Numbered from the stretch's first letter, positions 27,613 through 37,208 are shown. The stretch is DNA of 64,000 bases from Herminiimonas contaminans (GCF_015645465.1 NZ_JADOEL010000010.1:1-64000), one strand, 5' to 3'. Program-made: numbers and translations. Notes: generated by a model not told the origin, from the sequence alone.

Positions 27613-28434
27613 ATGACGGATTGGCGTGATCGCATTTTCTGTGAAGATGCGCTGGCTGGGCTGGCGCGGATACCCGATGGTGCGATCGACCTGATCATTG
27701 CCGATCCGCCGTATGGACTGGGCAAGGATTACGGCAACGATTCCGACAAGCTGGATGCCGATGCCTACCTGCATTGGATGGAGCAATGGATAGATGCCGC
27801 TTTGCCCAAGCTGAAGGCGAATGGCAGTCTGTACATTTTCCTGACCTGGCGCTATTCGCCGGAAGTATTCGTCATGCTGAAGAAGCGCATGACCATGCTC
27901 AATGAAATCATCTGGGATCGTCGTGTGCCTTCGATGGGCGGCGGTACCCGCAAGTTTTCTTCGGTGCATGACACCATAGGTTTCTTTGCCAAAGCCAAGG
28001 ATTACTATTTCGATCTGGATGCGGTGCGCATCCCTTACGATGCGGAAACCAAGAAAGCACGTTCGCGTTCTATCTTCGTTGGTGCCAAATGGCTGGAGAT
28101 GGGCTACAACCCGAAAGATGTCTGGAGCGTGTCGCGTTTGCATAAAGAGCATCGCGAGCGCGCTGACCATCCGACCCAGAAGCCACTGGAAGTAGTTGAG
28201 CGCATGTTGAAGGCTTCGTGTCCACCCGGCGGAGTGGTGCTGGATCCTTTCATGGGCAGTGGCACCACGGCAGCGGCGGCCAAACGATGCGGCCGCCATT
28301 TCGTGGGTTTTGAGCTGAATGCCGAATATTGCGAGATGATAGAAAAACGTTTGCAGCTGCTGACACCGCAGGAAGAAGCTGGCAGTCCGGTTTTGAGCGG
28401 GCAGGAGCAAAAATCGGCGTCGGAAGAAATCTGA
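27613..28434 (+). CDS. Orphan beta-class DNA methyltransferase (YhdJ-like) in his operon
   Basis: A 273-residue site-specific DNA amino-methyltransferase. Motif IV DPPY is at 31-34 and the SAM-binding motif I, DPFMGSGTT, at 211-219; this order with a short target region between them is that of the beta class (N6-adenine or N4-cytosine). HPTQKP at 186-191 is typical of YhdJ/CcrM-like enzymes. No restriction endonuclease lies nearby, so it is an orphan. It sits 19 bases after hisD and 243 before hisB, in the slot usually filled by hisC. Target sequence is unknown. The C-terminal 25 residues are charged and poorly conserved-looking. Confidence 0.9.
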   Translation: MTDWRDRIFCEDALAGLARIPDGAIDLIIADPPYGLGKDYGNDSDKLDADAYLHWMEQWIDAALPKLKANGSLYIFLTWRYSPEVFVMLKKRMTMLNEIIWDRRVPSMGGGTRKFSSVHDTIGFFAKAKDYYFDLDAVRIPYDAETKKARSRSIFVGAKWLEMGYNPKDVWSVSRLHKEHRERADHPTQKPLEVVERMLKASCPPGGVVLDPFMGSGTTAAAAKRCGRHFVGFELNAEYCEMIEKRLQLLTPQEEAGSPVLSGQEQKSASEEI

Positions 28435-28677
28435 TTAATTTCGATGTGGAATTGCCAAGAGTTCGCGCATTTATGCAGATTCCTGCGATTCTCGGGCTAA
28501 AAAGGCGTGTATCTGGCGAAACAGGTGCCCGAAGCTAAAGTCCTCGTTGAAAATGTGGGTAAAATGCATGTATTGCCATAAACTTGGCTCAGCTTTGCCT
28601 CTGAAGTGGCAAAGTGATTTATATCTCGATGCTGTACCAGCATTACCCTCTTCGTCATAACTGGTTGTTAATTGAAT
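28435..28677 (+). promoter_or_regulatory. Leader of hisB with two small hairpins
   Basis: A 243-base gap splits the his cluster. It has no gene and no recognisable hisC remnant. CTTTGCC/GGCAAAG (28593-28599 with 28608-28614) and ATGCTG/CAGCAT (28629-28634 with 28638-28643) form hairpins 64 and 35 bases before hisB. The gap probably carries a separate promoter for hisBHAFIE; I cannot fix a -35/-10 pair. Confidence 0.4.
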
Positions 28678-29274
28678 ATGTCTACGCCACGCACTGCAGA
28701 AATCACGCGCAATACCAACGAGACGCAAATCCGCGTTGCGATCAATATCGATGGTACCGGTCAGCAAAAACTGAATACCGGCGTGCCTTTCCTTGACCAT
28801 ATGCTGGATCAGATCGCCCGTCACGGCCTGATCGATCTGGATATCGAAGCCAAAGGTGATCTGCATATCGATGCCCACCATACGGTGGAAGACGTCGGCA
28901 TTACACTGGGCCAGGCTTTTGCCAAAGCGATAGGCGACAAAAAAGGCATCCGTCGTTACGGTCATTCCTACGTACCGCTGGATGAAGCCTTGTCGCGCGT
29001 TGTCATCGACTTCTCGGGTCGTCCAGGACTGGAATTCCATGTCCCGTTTACCCGTTCGATGATAGGCACCTTTGATGTCGATCTGACACACGAATTCTTT
29101 CAGGGCTTTGTCAATCACGCCTTGGTATCTTTGCATATCGACAATTTGCGTGGCGTGAATGCCCACCATCAGTGCGAAACCGTATTCAAGGCCTTCGGCC
29201 GTGCATTGCGCATGGCCGCTGAACTGGATCCGCGTTCCGTTGGTACGATTCCATCGACCAAAGGCAGCCTGTAA
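28678..29274 (+). CDS. hisB: Imidazoleglycerol-phosphate dehydratase
   Basis: HisB dehydrates imidazole-glycerol phosphate to imidazole-acetol phosphate. The 198-residue protein is the monofunctional form, without the histidinol-phosphatase domain of enteric HisB. It has the metal-binding motifs DAHHTVED and NAHHQCET, plus PFLDHML. The ATG at 28678 is preferred over the TTG two codons upstream. Histidinol-phosphate phosphatase must be supplied from elsewhere. Confidence 0.95.
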   Translation: MSTPRTAEITRNTNETQIRVAINIDGTGQQKLNTGVPFLDHMLDQIARHGLIDLDIEAKGDLHIDAHHTVEDVGITLGQAFAKAIGDKKGIRRYGHSYVPLDEALSRVVIDFSGRPGLEFHVPFTRSMIGTFDVDLTHEFFQGFVNHALVSLHIDNLRGVNAHHQCETVFKAFGRALRMAAELDPRSVGTIPSTKGSL

Positions 29275-29328
29275 GCTGCTCGCGGCCTGCAAGAGAATTT
29301 CAATACACTGAAATCTGAATCAACCGGT

Positions 29329-29967
29329 ATGAACAAAATTGTTGTAGTGGATTACGGCCTGGGCAACCTGCGCTCGGTCGCCCAGGCTTTGCGTAAAGTG
29401 GCTCCGGAAGCGGATGTCCGCATTTCGGGTGAGCTTAATGACATCCATACGGCGGACCGCCTGGTCTTGCCGGGGCAGGGTGCCATCCCGGATTGCATGC
29501 GTTCGCTGCAGGAATCCGGTTTGCAGGAAGCCCTGCTCAATGCCGCGCGTAACAAACCTTTATTCGGCGTCTGTGTCGGTGAGCAACTCATGTTCGACTG
29601 GAGCGAAGAAGGCGATACGGCCGGCCTTGGCTTGTTCCCTGGCAAGGTAATCAAGTTCCGCCTCGAGGACCAATTGCAGGAAGACGGTTCCCGCTTTAAA
29701 GTCCCGCAAATGGGCTGGAACCGCGTGCGTCAGGCGCAGTCACACCCGCTGTGGAACCAGATTGCTGACGACAGTTACTTCTATTTCGTGCATAGTTATT
29801 ACGCGGTTCCTGCCGATCTTGCGCACATGGTAGGTGAAACACCCTACGGCGCGCCGTTTTGCAGCGCGATTGCACGCGATAACATCTTTGCGACGCAGTT
29901 TCATCCGGAGAAAAGTGCTACGGCCGGACTGCAGCTATACAAGAATTTTGTTCACTGGAATCCGTAA
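29329..29967 (+). CDS. hisH: Imidazole glycerol phosphate synthase, glutaminase subunit
   Basis: HisH hydrolyses glutamine and channels ammonia to HisF. The 212-residue class-I amidotransferase has the oxyanion segment [10 protein letters not shown], the nucleophile Cys in GVCVGEQLM (about residue 83) and the His/Glu pair in QFHPEKS. It is separated from hisB by 54 bases and precedes hisA by 56. Confidence 0.95.
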   Translation: MNKIVVVDYGLGNLRSVAQALRKVAPEADVRISGELNDIHTADRLVLPGQGAIPDCMRSLQESGLQEALLNAARNKPLFGVCVGEQLMFDWSEEGDTAGLGLFPGKVIKFRLEDQLQEDGSRFKVPQMGWNRVRQAQSHPLWNQIADDSYFYFVHSYYAVPADLAHMVGETPYGAPFCSAIARDNIFATQFHPEKSATAGLQLYKNFVHWNP

Positions 29968-30023
29968 GCCTTATTCTTTATCGCTTTCTTTTCTACTTAC
30001 AACCTCATACTCCAAACGTATCC

Positions 30024-30809
30024 ATGCTGCTAATACCTGCCATCGATCTCAAAGACGGTCACTGCGTTCGCCTGAAACAAGGCGATATGGACCAGGCCAC
30101 CGTATTTTCCGACGACCCTGCCGAAATGGCGCGTCACTGGTTATTGCAAGGTGCGCGTCGACTGCATCTGGTTGATTTGAACGGCGCGTTTGCCGGCAAG
30201 CCGAAGAACGAATCGGCCGTCAAATCGATTTTGCAGGCAGTGCGTGAATACGCTGAGCAAAACGGCATCGAAGAAATTCCGGTGCAACTGGGTGGCGGCA
30301 TCCGCGACCTCGACACCATAGAACGCTACCTGGATGACGGCCTGAGCTACATCATCATTGGTACCGCTGCGGTCAAGAACCCAGGCTTCCTGCATGACGC
30401 CTGCAGCGCCTTCCCGGGCCAGATCATCGTTGGCCTGGACGCCAAGGATGGCAAAGTCGCAACCGATGGCTGGAGCAAGCTGAGCGGTCACGAAGTGATA
30501 GACCTGGCGAAGAAGTTTGAAGATTACGGCTGTGAATCCATCATCTACACCGACATCGGCCGTGACGGCATGATGGGCGGCGTGAATATTGAAGCGACGG
30601 TCAAGCTGGCGCAAAGCATGACGATCCCGGTGATCGCATCTGGCGGTGTGCACAACATCAAGGATGTGGAAGCACTGTGCGCGGTACAGGACGAAGGTAT
30701 CGAAGGTGTGATCTGCGGTCGCTCGATTTACGAAGGTACGCTGGACTTGCGCTCGGCGCAGGACCGGGCGGATGAATTGACAGACGAAGCACCGGAAGCG
30801 GACGCATGA
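30024..30809 (+). CDS. hisA: ProFAR isomerase
   Basis: HisA isomerises ProFAR to PRFAR in histidine synthesis. The 261-residue TIM barrel starts [17 protein letters not shown] with the catalytic Asp in the first strand. It has [15 protein letters not shown] and the second half signature [14 protein letters not shown], the two half-barrel phosphate sites. The short acidic tail is slightly longer than usual. It overlaps hisF by four bases. Confidence 0.95.
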   Translation: MLLIPAIDLKDGHCVRLKQGDMDQATVFSDDPAEMARHWLLQGARRLHLVDLNGAFAGKPKNESAVKSILQAVREYAEQNGIEEIPVQLGGGIRDLDTIERYLDDGLSYIIIGTAAVKNPGFLHDACSAFPGQIIVGLDAKDGKVATDGWSKLSGHEVIDLAKKFEDYGCESIIYTDIGRDGMMGGVNIEATVKLAQSMTIPVIASGGVHNIKDVEALCAVQDEGIEGVICGRSIYEGTLDLRSAQDRADELTDEAPEADA

Positions 30810-31570
30810 CACTGGCAAAACGCATTATTCCCTGTCTCGATGTCACCGCTGGTCGCGTCGTCAAGGGTGTCAATTTCCTCGAGTTGCGCGATGCCGGTGA
30901 CCCGATAGAAATCGCGCGTCGCTACGACGAGCAGGGCGCAGACGAAATTACGTTTCTCGATATTACTGCGACCTCGGATGGTCGTGATCTGATTCTCGAC
31001 ATCATCGAAGCGGTCGCGTCACAAGTGTTTATTCCATTGACGGTTGGTGGTGGTGTGCGCGCGGTGGACGATGTGCGCCGTTTGCTGAACGCCGGTGCCG
31101 ATAAGGTCGGTATCAACAGCTCGGCCATCAGCAACCCGCAACTGGTATTCGATGCATCGCAGAAGTACGGCTCGCAATGCATAGTCGTGGCCATCGACGC
31201 GAAGAAGGCCTCGGATGGCCGCTGGGAAGTATTCACGCATGGCGGTCGCAAGGCGACCGGGCTGGATGCAGTCGAATGGGCCAAGAAAATGCAAAGCCTG
31301 GGTGCTGGTGAAATCCTGCTGACCAGCATGGATAGAGACGGCACCAAGATAGGTTTCGACCTGGACCTGACACGCGCGGTGTCGGATGCGATCAGCATCC
31401 CGGTGATCGCTTCAGGCGGTGTCGGCGGTTTGCAGGATCTGGCAGATGGCGTCAAAGTCGGTCGCGCTGATGCGGTGCTGGCTGCCAGCATCTTCCATTA
31501 CGGCCAGCACACGGTGCAGGAAGCCAAGCGTTTCATGGCAGATCAAGGTATTCCAATGAGGTTGGTATGA
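30806..31570 (+). CDS. hisF: Imidazole glycerol phosphate synthase, cyclase subunit
   Basis: HisF takes ammonia from HisH and converts PRFAR to imidazole-glycerol phosphate plus AICAR. The 254-residue TIM barrel begins [18 protein letters not shown] with a catalytic Asp, has [23 protein letters not shown], and the second catalytic Asp in TSMDRDGTK. It overlaps hisA upstream and hisI downstream by four bases each. Confidence 0.96.
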   Translation: MTLAKRIIPCLDVTAGRVVKGVNFLELRDAGDPIEIARRYDEQGADEITFLDITATSDGRDLILDIIEAVASQVFIPLTVGGGVRAVDDVRRLLNAGADKVGINSSAISNPQLVFDASQKYGSQCIVVAIDAKKASDGRWEVFTHGGRKATGLDAVEWAKKMQSLGAGEILLTSMDRDGTKIGFDLDLTRAVSDAISIPVIASGGVGGLQDLADGVKVGRADAVLAASIFHYGQHTVQEAKRFMADQGIPMRLV

Positions 31571-31971
31571 GCAGCAATGCAAAATGGCTGAATAAGGTGA
31601 AGTGGGATGAGCACGGCCTGGTGCCGGTCATCGCACAGGAAGTCGGCACCAATGATGTGCTGATGTTTGCGTGGATGAATCGTGATGCGCTGGCCAAGAC
31701 CATAGAGTCGGGCGAAGCGATCTACTGGAGTCGTTCGCGCAAGAAGCTGTGGCACAAGGGCGAAGAGTCCGGCCACACGCAAAAAGTGCATGAAGTGCGC
31801 CTGGATTGCGATGAAGACGTGGTCTTGCTCAAGGTCGAGCAAGTCGGCGCGATCGCCTGCCATACCGGACGTCATTCCTGCTTCTTCCAGAAGTTTGAAG
31901 GCGGCGCGAAAGACGGCGACTGGGAAACCGTCGAGCCTGTGCTGAAGAACCCGGAAACGATATACAAATAA
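31567..31971 (+). CDS. hisI: Phosphoribosyl-AMP cyclohydrolase
   Basis: HisI opens the purine ring of phosphoribosyl-AMP, the third step of the pathway. The 134-residue protein is the single-domain form with [12 protein letters not shown], the metal ligands in [11 protein letters not shown] and the paired Cys in CHTGRHSCF. hisE is encoded separately 12 bases downstream rather than fused. Confidence 0.95.
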   Translation: MSSNAKWLNKVKWDEHGLVPVIAQEVGTNDVLMFAWMNRDALAKTIESGEAIYWSRSRKKLWHKGEESGHTQKVHEVRLDCDEDVVLLKVEQVGAIACHTGRHSCFFQKFEGGAKDGDWETVEPVLKNPETIYK

Positions 31972-31983
31972 AGGCAGAGTCGC

Positions 31984-32325
31984 ATGAGTGAAACACTGAA
32001 GCGCCTGGCAGCCGTGATTGAATCACGCAAACCGGCGAATGGCGGCGATCCTGAAAAATCGTATGTGGCGCGCTTGTTCAAGAAGGGCGACGACGCGATT
32101 TTGAAAAAAATCGGCGAAGAAGCGACCGAGCTGGTGATGGCGGCCAAGGATGCGCGCGTAAGCGATGACAAATCCAAGGTGCTGTACGAGTGCGCCGACC
32201 TGTGGTTTCACTCGGCTGTCCTGCTGGCACAATTCGATTTGACCCCACAAGACGTGCTCAATGAGCTGGCACGACGTGAGGGCATCTCCGGAATTGAAGA
32301 AAAAGCTGCGCGCAAAGCAGACTAA
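31984..32325 (+). CDS. hisE: Phosphoribosyl-ATP pyrophosphatase
   Basis: HisE removes pyrophosphate from phosphoribosyl-ATP, the second pathway step. The 113-residue all-helical MazG-type protein has [20 protein letters not shown] and [11 protein letters not shown], whose Glu and Asp residues bind magnesium. It closes the his cluster. Confidence 0.94.
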   Translation: MSETLKRLAAVIESRKPANGGDPEKSYVARLFKKGDDAILKKIGEEATELVMAAKDARVSDDKSKVLYECADLWFHSAVLLAQFDLTPQDVLNELARREGISGIEEKAARKAD

Positions 32326-32367
32326 TTATCCCTACATCTGATACGCTGGCGTTGAGAATCAACTACG

Positions 32368-32754
32368 ATGGAGTTTCATTTGGATAATTGTATTTTTTGT
32401 AAAATTGCCGCGAAACAAATTCCCGCGCAGATTATTTATGAAGACGACGATCTGCTCGCATTCAAAGATATTAATCCTGCTGCGCCAGTCCATTTCCTGA
32501 TTGTTCCAAAAAAACATGTGGCTACCCTGGCTGATTGCACGGCTGAGGATGCTGCTTTGTTGGGTAAAATATCTTTGCTCGCGCCGAAGCTGGCGCAGGA
32601 GCAGGGAGTTGGTTACCAGGCGGATGGTAATGGCCCTGGTACCGGTGGTTTCAAAACGCTGTTCAATACCGGACCGGATGGTGGGCAAGAGGTGTACCAT
32701 CTGCATATGCACGTGATAGGCGGACCGCGTCCGTGGCGCAGATCACTGGCTTAA
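32368..32754 (+). CDS. hinT: HIT-family nucleotide hydrolase (HinT-like)
   Basis: A 128-residue histidine-triad protein. It has CIFCKIAAKQIPA near the start, INPAAPVHFLIVPKKH in the middle and the catalytic triad HLHMHVIGG (about 111-119), then the W-containing C-terminus of HinT proteins. HinT enzymes hydrolyse purine phosphoramidates and aminoacyl-adenylates. In this lineage it commonly sits between hisE and tatA, as here. Confidence 0.92.
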   Translation: MEFHLDNCIFCKIAAKQIPAQIIYEDDDLLAFKDINPAAPVHFLIVPKKHVATLADCTAEDAALLGKISLLAPKLAQEQGVGYQADGNGPGTGGFKTLFNTGPDGGQEVYHLHMHVIGGPRPWRRSLA

Positions 32755-32802
32755 AACAATAATTCTAGAATTAGGGCGGCGACGCTTAACAAGGAGAAAA
32801 TG

Positions 32803-33033
32803 ATGGGTTCATTTAGCATCTGGCACTGGTTGATTGTACTGGTCATCGTGATGCTGGTATTCGGCACCAAGAAACTCGGCAATATGGGTTCGGACGTCGG
32901 TAAGGCAGTCAAAGGTTTTAAAGACGGCATGAAGGGCGAAGACGACAAGCCTGCTGCCCAGAACGCTGCGCCATCGCAGGTTGCCGACAAAGGCACCGTC
33001 GATGTTGAAGTGAAAGAAAAGTCGAATAGCTGA
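32803..33033 (+). CDS. tatA: Twin-arginine translocase subunit TatA
   Basis: TatA oligomerises to form the variable pore of the Tat system for folded proteins. The 76-residue protein has a short N-terminal membrane helix (about 4-21), then the hinge [20 protein letters not shown] and an amphipathic helix, and a charged tail. The ATG at 32803 has AAGGAG (32791-32796) six bases before; an adjacent ATG at 32800 is the alternative. Confidence 0.94.
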   Translation: MGSFSIWHWLIVLVIVMLVFGTKKLGNMGSDVGKAVKGFKDGMKGEDDKPAAQNAAPSQVADKGTVDVEVKEKSNS

Positions 33034-33102
33034 TCATCTTGTGGGCAGGGCGGCCATCCGGCCTGAACTTGCCCGCACTATGTACAGCCTATCGCTAATC
33101 AT

Positions 33103-33615
33103 ATGATCGATATCGCCTTCTCCAAGCTCGCGATCATTGGTGTTGCGGCACTGGTTTTCATCGGCCCGGAAAAATTGCCGAAAGTGGCACGCATGGCCGG
33201 TACTTTGTTCGGCCGTGCGCAGCGTTATATCAATGACGTCAAATCCGAAGTGAGCCGCGAGATGGAGCTCGACGAGTTGCGCAAGATGCACCAGGAGGTG
33301 CAGTCTGCTGCCAGCGATGTCGAACGGTCGATTTCGCAGGGTGTATCGCAAGCCGAGAGTTCGCTGAATTCGGCATGGGACGACGTCGCATCTTCAGCCG
33401 ATGTGGAGCTCAATCCGCTGATGGAGCCGCCGACCTACGATGAGGCCGCGGCCAAATCCAAAACCTTCCGCAAAAAGAAACTCGCACATACCTCGGCGAT
33501 TCCGTCCTGGTACAAGCGTCAAAGCGGCCAAAAATCGCGCGTTATTTCCGGTGCGGCCCGTATGGCGAAACATACGCCTGCGCATGCCCGTAAATCCTCG
33601 CCTTTTTTTCATTGA
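33103..33615 (+). CDS. tatB: Twin-arginine translocase subunit TatB
   Basis: TatB forms the substrate-receptor complex with TatC. The 170-residue protein has the TatB form: an N-terminal helix with a Glu/Pro hinge (FSKLAIIGVAALVFIGPEKL), an amphipathic helix and a long charged coiled region (about 45-95). The basic Ser/Lys-rich C-terminus is longer than needed and variable in the family. Confidence 0.93.
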   Translation: MIDIAFSKLAIIGVAALVFIGPEKLPKVARMAGTLFGRAQRYINDVKSEVSREMELDELRKMHQEVQSAASDVERSISQGVSQAESSLNSAWDDVASSADVELNPLMEPPTYDEAAAKSKTFRKKKLAHTSAIPSWYKRQSGQKSRVISGAARMAKHTPAHARKSSPFFH

Positions 33616-33694
33616 TGACCGGAGCGGGTGCGCAGCACAGTGCAGTGTTTGAACTGCCTCCCCGGATACCTGAGATGAATACCGTCACGCCATA

Positions 33695-34459
33695 ATGAAT
33701 GAAGAAAAGAACATGACCGGTACCGAAGACTCATTCATTTCGCATCTGATCGAGCTGCGCAGCAGGCTGATGAAAGCCTCGCTGGTAGTCATCGTGATAT
33801 TCCTGTGCCTGATGCCCTGGGCTGGCGACATCTATGACGTTCTGGCACGTCCCATGATGCTGGCGCTGCCGGAAGGCAGCAAGATGATCGCAACAGGTGT
33901 TATCACGCCGTTCCTGATTCCGGTCAAGGTGACCATGCTGGTGGCCTTCCTGCTGTCGCTGCCATGGGTACTGTACCAATTGTGGGCATTCATCGCGCCT
34001 GGCCTGTATACGCATGAAAAGAAGCTGATCGCACCGCTGGTTATCTCGTCGTCGGCGCTGTTCGTGGTCGGTGTGGCGTTTTGCTACTTCTTTGTATTCG
34101 GTGTGATCTTCCACTTCATCAATAACTTCGCGCCTAAATCGATTTCGGTCGCGCCGGATATTGATAGCTACTTCGGCTTTGTGATGACCATGTTCATCGC
34201 CTTTGGCCTGACCTTTGAAGTGCCGGTGATCGTGATTGTGCTGGTGCGTATGGGGCTGGTCTCGGTCGAGAAGCTGAAGCAAATCCGCCCTTATGTGATC
34301 GTCGGTGCCTTTGTGATCGCAGCGATTGTTACGCCGCCTGACGTCATGAGCCAGTTGCTGCTGGCAGTGCCGCTGTGTCTGCTGTACGAGGTGGGTTTGT
34401 TGCTGGCGCCGATGTTCGTCCGTATTACGCAGGCGCCGAAAGAATCCGAATCGATTTAA
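33695..34459 (+). CDS. tatC: Twin-arginine translocase subunit TatC
   Basis: TatC recognises twin-arginine signal peptides. The 254-residue protein has six hydrophobic segments, the N-terminal HLIELRSRLMKAS with the conserved Glu of the signal-binding site, and the FxLPW/PYV-type stretches typical of the family. ATGs at 33695 and 33713 are both possible; the first is used. The Rieske protein encoded at 38753 is a likely client. Confidence 0.95.
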   Translation: MNEEKNMTGTEDSFISHLIELRSRLMKASLVVIVIFLCLMPWAGDIYDVLARPMMLALPEGSKMIATGVITPFLIPVKVTMLVAFLLSLPWVLYQLWAFIAPGLYTHEKKLIAPLVISSSALFVVGVAFCYFFVFGVIFHFINNFAPKSISVAPDIDSYFGFVMTMFIAFGLTFEVPVIVIVLVRMGLVSVEKLKQIRPYVIVGAFVIAAIVTPPDVMSQLLLAVPLCLLYEVGLLLAPMFVRITQAPKESESI

Positions 34460-34467
34460 GAACTGAC

Positions 34468-34488
34468 GCGCAGGCACTCAGCCTGCGC
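34468..34488. terminator. Hairpin between convergent tatC and DUF2461 genes
   Basis: GCGCAGGC (34468-34475) pairs with GCCTGCGC (34481-34488) around a five-base loop. Only a weak T-stretch follows, but its place between convergent genes supports termination. Confidence 0.5.
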
Positions 34489-34500
34489 TTGCTGTGGTGC

Positions 34501-35163
34501 TTACGCCTGGCGTAGCCAGGTCACCAGCGGGTAAGCATCCTTGAAGTCGGACGCCAGCATTTTCCCAAGATCGGCCACTTTCCTGACGTCCAGCTCGTGC
34601 CAGACGATGAAGTTCTTCAGCTTGATGTATTCGAGGTGCGGAACATCCGCATCAAAGCCTTTCGGTGGTCGGCTCAGCTTTCCTTCCTCTTGTAACTCGC
34701 CGTAAGTCTCTTTCAACTTCTTGTTCTTCAACAGTTTGGTAAAGCCCGCAGCATCGTCTATCACGTGCTGGCGGATCGCGCGCAGGCGTTCCGGTGGCGG
34801 CATCCATTCACCGGCTGCTATCAGCAGGGTGCCGGTTTCGTTGATGTGGAAGTAGTAAGTCGGGCCGCCACCCTGATGCGGTCTTTTCAAGCCGCTGGCA
34901 TTAATCGCAGCCGAGAAATGCGTTTTGTACGGAATCTTTTCTTTGGAAAAGCGCATATCGCGGTTAATGCGAAACAGTGCTTTCTTCGGATTGCAGCCAG
35001 CAACCGCAGGATCAAACTTGCCGAGATCTGCGATCAACTTTGTCACCAGTTCCAGGAATTCAGCGCGCAGGATGTCGTAGCGCGGTTTGTTCATGACGAA
35101 CCATGCACGATTATTGTTCTCGGCCAGCTCGGCCAGGAATTGGGTGAGATCGCGTATATGCAT
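34501..35163 (-). CDS. DUF2461-family protein
   Basis: A 220-residue soluble protein. Its openings FLAELAENNNRAWFVMNKPRY and the later FRINRDMRFSKEKIPYKTHF with GGGPTYYFHI match the DUF2461 (TIGR02453) family, a widespread group of unknown biochemical function. No catalytic motif can be assigned. It lies 17 bases downstream of the DegS-like protease gene on the same strand and may be cotranscribed. Confidence 0.82.
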   Translation of the reverse strand: MHIRDLTQFLAELAENNNRAWFVMNKPRYDILRAEFLELVTKLIADLGKFDPAVAGCNPKKALFRINRDMRFSKEKIPYKTHFSAAINASGLKRPHQGGGPTYYFHINETGTLLIAAGEWMPPPERLRAIRQHVIDDAAGFTKLLKNKKLKETYGELQEEGKLSRPPKGFDADVPHLEYIKLKNFIVWHELDVRKVADLGKMLASDFKDAYPLVTWLRQA

Positions 35164-35180
35164 GGTTGTCTTGCCTGTGC

Positions 35181-36353
35181 TTACTCGGAGCGTTGTGCTG
35201 CACGTGGACGCTTGCCGACTGTGATGTTCAGATTGGTTTCCTGGTTGCGGCGCAAGACCACTACCTTGGCCTTGGTGCCAGGTGACAGTTGTGCGATCTG
35301 GTTCAGCATGTCGGCCATATCAGTGATGTTTTTGCCTTCGACCGATACCAGGATATCGCCAGGTTGCATACCTGCCTTATCGGCCGGGCCGCCTTTCAAT
35401 ACGCCGGCGATGATGGCGCCTGTACTTTTCTTCAGGCCGAAGCTCTCAGCCAGTTCTGGCGTGATGTCTTGTGGTTCGACACCGATGTAACCACGTACCA
35501 CGTGGCCGTTTTTGATAATGCCATCCATCACGGATTTGACGGTTGTCACCGGAATCGCGAAGCCGATACCGAGCGAGCCGCCGCTACGGGAATAGATTGC
35601 GGTATTGATACCCAGCAGGTTGCCGTTGGCATCGATCAAGGCGCCGCCGGAATTGCCCGGATTAATCGCGGCATCGGTCTGGATGAAGTTTTCGAATGCA
35701 TCCAGGATGCCGAGGTGGTTACGTCCCAGTGCCGAGATAATGCCCATGGTGACGGTCTGGCCGACGCCGAAAGGATTGCCGATAGCCAGTACAACGTCGC
35801 CAACGCGTGCTTCTTCAACACGTCCCAGCGTGATCGCAGGCAGGTTGTCCAGATTGATTTTGATGACAGCCAGATCGGTTTCAGGATCGGAGCCGACTAC
35901 CTTGGCAATGGCTTTGCGGCCATCTGTCAGCGCAACTTCGATCTCATCCGCTGCTTCCACTACATGGTTATTGGTGAGGATGTAACCTTCAGCGCTGACG
36001 ATGACGCCGGAGCCGAGGCTGACTTGTTTTTCCTGTTGTTCATCGAAGCGATCGCCGAAAAACTTCCGGAAGAACGGATCATCCATGAAAGGATTTTGCG
36101 ATGGCGTGGCGGTTTTGCTGGTGAAAATATTGACGACCGATGGCATCGCCAGCTTGGCTGCATCGCGGAATGAACCTTGTGTCGGTGCGGTATTCGGTGG
36201 CGCTTCCAGCATGGAAACCGAGGTTGAGCTGCGCACCTTTTGCGTGCCGCTCAGTACGCCGCTCGTCCATTCAGGCTTCAAGGTCGTTACAATGAATAAA
36301 ATTGCCAAACCGACGGTTACGGTTTGCGCAAACAACAGCCAAAGACGTCGCAT
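35181..36353 (-). CDS. Membrane-anchored DegS/HtrA-like serine protease
   Basis: A 390-residue HtrA-family periplasmic protease with one N-terminal membrane anchor (about 5-25) and a trypsin-like domain with catalytic His130 (LTNNHVV), Asp160 (DPETDLAVI) and Ser235 (NPGNSGGAL). One C-terminal PDZ domain follows (about 280-375). The single PDZ and anchor fit DegS/AlgW, which start the sigma-E envelope stress response, better than the two-PDZ DegP. No rseA or rpoE is in the window. It is divergent from nif3, with only 14 bases between start codons, so promoters must overlap coding sequence or that gap. Confidence 0.9.
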   Translation of the reverse strand: MRRLWLLFAQTVTVGLAILFIVTTLKPEWTSGVLSGTQKVRSSTSVSMLEAPPNTAPTQGSFRDAAKLAMPSVVNIFTSKTATPSQNPFMDDPFFRKFFGDRFDEQQEKQVSLGSGVIVSAEGYILTNNHVVEAADEIEVALTDGRKAIAKVVGSDPETDLAVIKINLDNLPAITLGRVEEARVGDVVLAIGNPFGVGQTVTMGIISALGRNHLGILDAFENFIQTDAAINPGNSGGALIDANGNLLGINTAIYSRSGGSLGIGFAIPVTTVKSVMDGIIKNGHVVRGYIGVEPQDITPELAESFGLKKSTGAIIAGVLKGGPADKAGMQPGDILVSVEGKNITDMADMLNQIAQLSPGTKAKVVVLRRNQETNLNITVGKRPRAAQRSE

Positions 36354-36367
36354 AAAAGGTAGGAAAA

Positions 36368-37135
36368 ATGGGTCAGGGAACGATAGATAGGGATGAACTA
36401 GCCAAATATCTAGCGAGAACGCTTGATATTACCCGTTTTCGAGATTTTTGCCCAAACGGCTTGCAAGTCGAAGGGCGCAAGCAAATCAAAACACTGGTTA
36501 CTGGCGTCACCGCCAGCATGGCCTTGTTGCAGGCAGCGGTAGAAAAAGGTGCAGATGCCATTCTCGTGCATCACGGTTATTTCTGGCGCGGCGAAGACAT
36601 GCGCGTGATCGGGCAAAAGCATCAACGCCTGAAAACATTGCTGACGCATGATGTAAATTTATTTGCCTATCACCTGCCGCTGGATATGCATGCCGAGTTT
36701 GGTAATAACGCGCAACTGGCTGCCCGCCTCGGGCTGCAAGCCGAATCACGTTTTGCCGAAGATGACCTTGGATGGCTGGGCAAGAGCGCGAATCCTGCCG
36801 TGACTACAGTTGGTGAACTGGCGCTGGAAATAGAAAAACGTTTGCAGCGCAAGCCTTTGCTGATAGGCGATCCGGCGCAGAAGCTGGGCGCAATCGGCTG
36901 GTGTACCGGTGCCGCGCAGGGCTACCTCGGTGATGCGATCGCTGCCGGTGCGCAGGTTTATCTGAGTGGTGAAATTTCTGAACCCACCGTACATTTGGCG
37001 CGCGAAAGTGGCGTCGCTTATCTTGCCTGCGGGCATCATGCAACTGAACGCTATGGTGTGCAGGCTTTGGGTGCGCACATCGCAAATACGTTCGGCATAA
37101 CGCACCATTTCGTCGATATAGATAATCCAGTCTGA
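36368..37135 (+). CDS. Nif3-like dinuclear metal centre protein (YbgI family)
   Basis: A 255-residue Nif3/YbgI-family protein. Its metal-binding residues are in [14 protein letters not shown] (two His), [13 protein letters not shown] and GHHATERYG near the C-terminus. These proteins form toroidal hexamers with two metal ions per subunit; enzymatic roles such as GTP cyclohydrolase type 1 activity have been suggested for some, but the role here is unknown. Divergent from the protease gene. Confidence 0.9.
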   Translation: MGQGTIDRDELAKYLARTLDITRFRDFCPNGLQVEGRKQIKTLVTGVTASMALLQAAVEKGADAILVHHGYFWRGEDMRVIGQKHQRLKTLLTHDVNLFAYHLPLDMHAEFGNNAQLAARLGLQAESRFAEDDLGWLGKSANPAVTTVGELALEIEKRLQRKPLLIGDPAQKLGAIGWCTGAAQGYLGDAIAAGAQVYLSGEISEPTVHLARESGVAYLACGHHATERYGVQALGAHIANTFGITHHFVDIDNPV

Positions 37136-37208
37136 TGCATTTTCAGAACATGGTTACAGACATATATGCATGTCTTGCGTAATCATGCTGCATGGCAATT
37201 TGTGTCTA

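Noticed and set aside
27613-28434. Restriction-modification system
   Set aside because: No endonuclease or specificity gene is adjacent; the neighbours are hisD and hisB, so it is treated as an orphan methyltransferase.
28435-28677. Possible hisC remnant between the methyltransferase and hisB
   Set aside because: No frame of this gap gives an aminotransferase-like segment, so hisC appears to be fully absent here.
35181-36353. DegP (two-PDZ periplasmic chaperone-protease)
   Set aside because: The protein has a membrane anchor and room for only one PDZ domain, which fits DegS/AlgW better.
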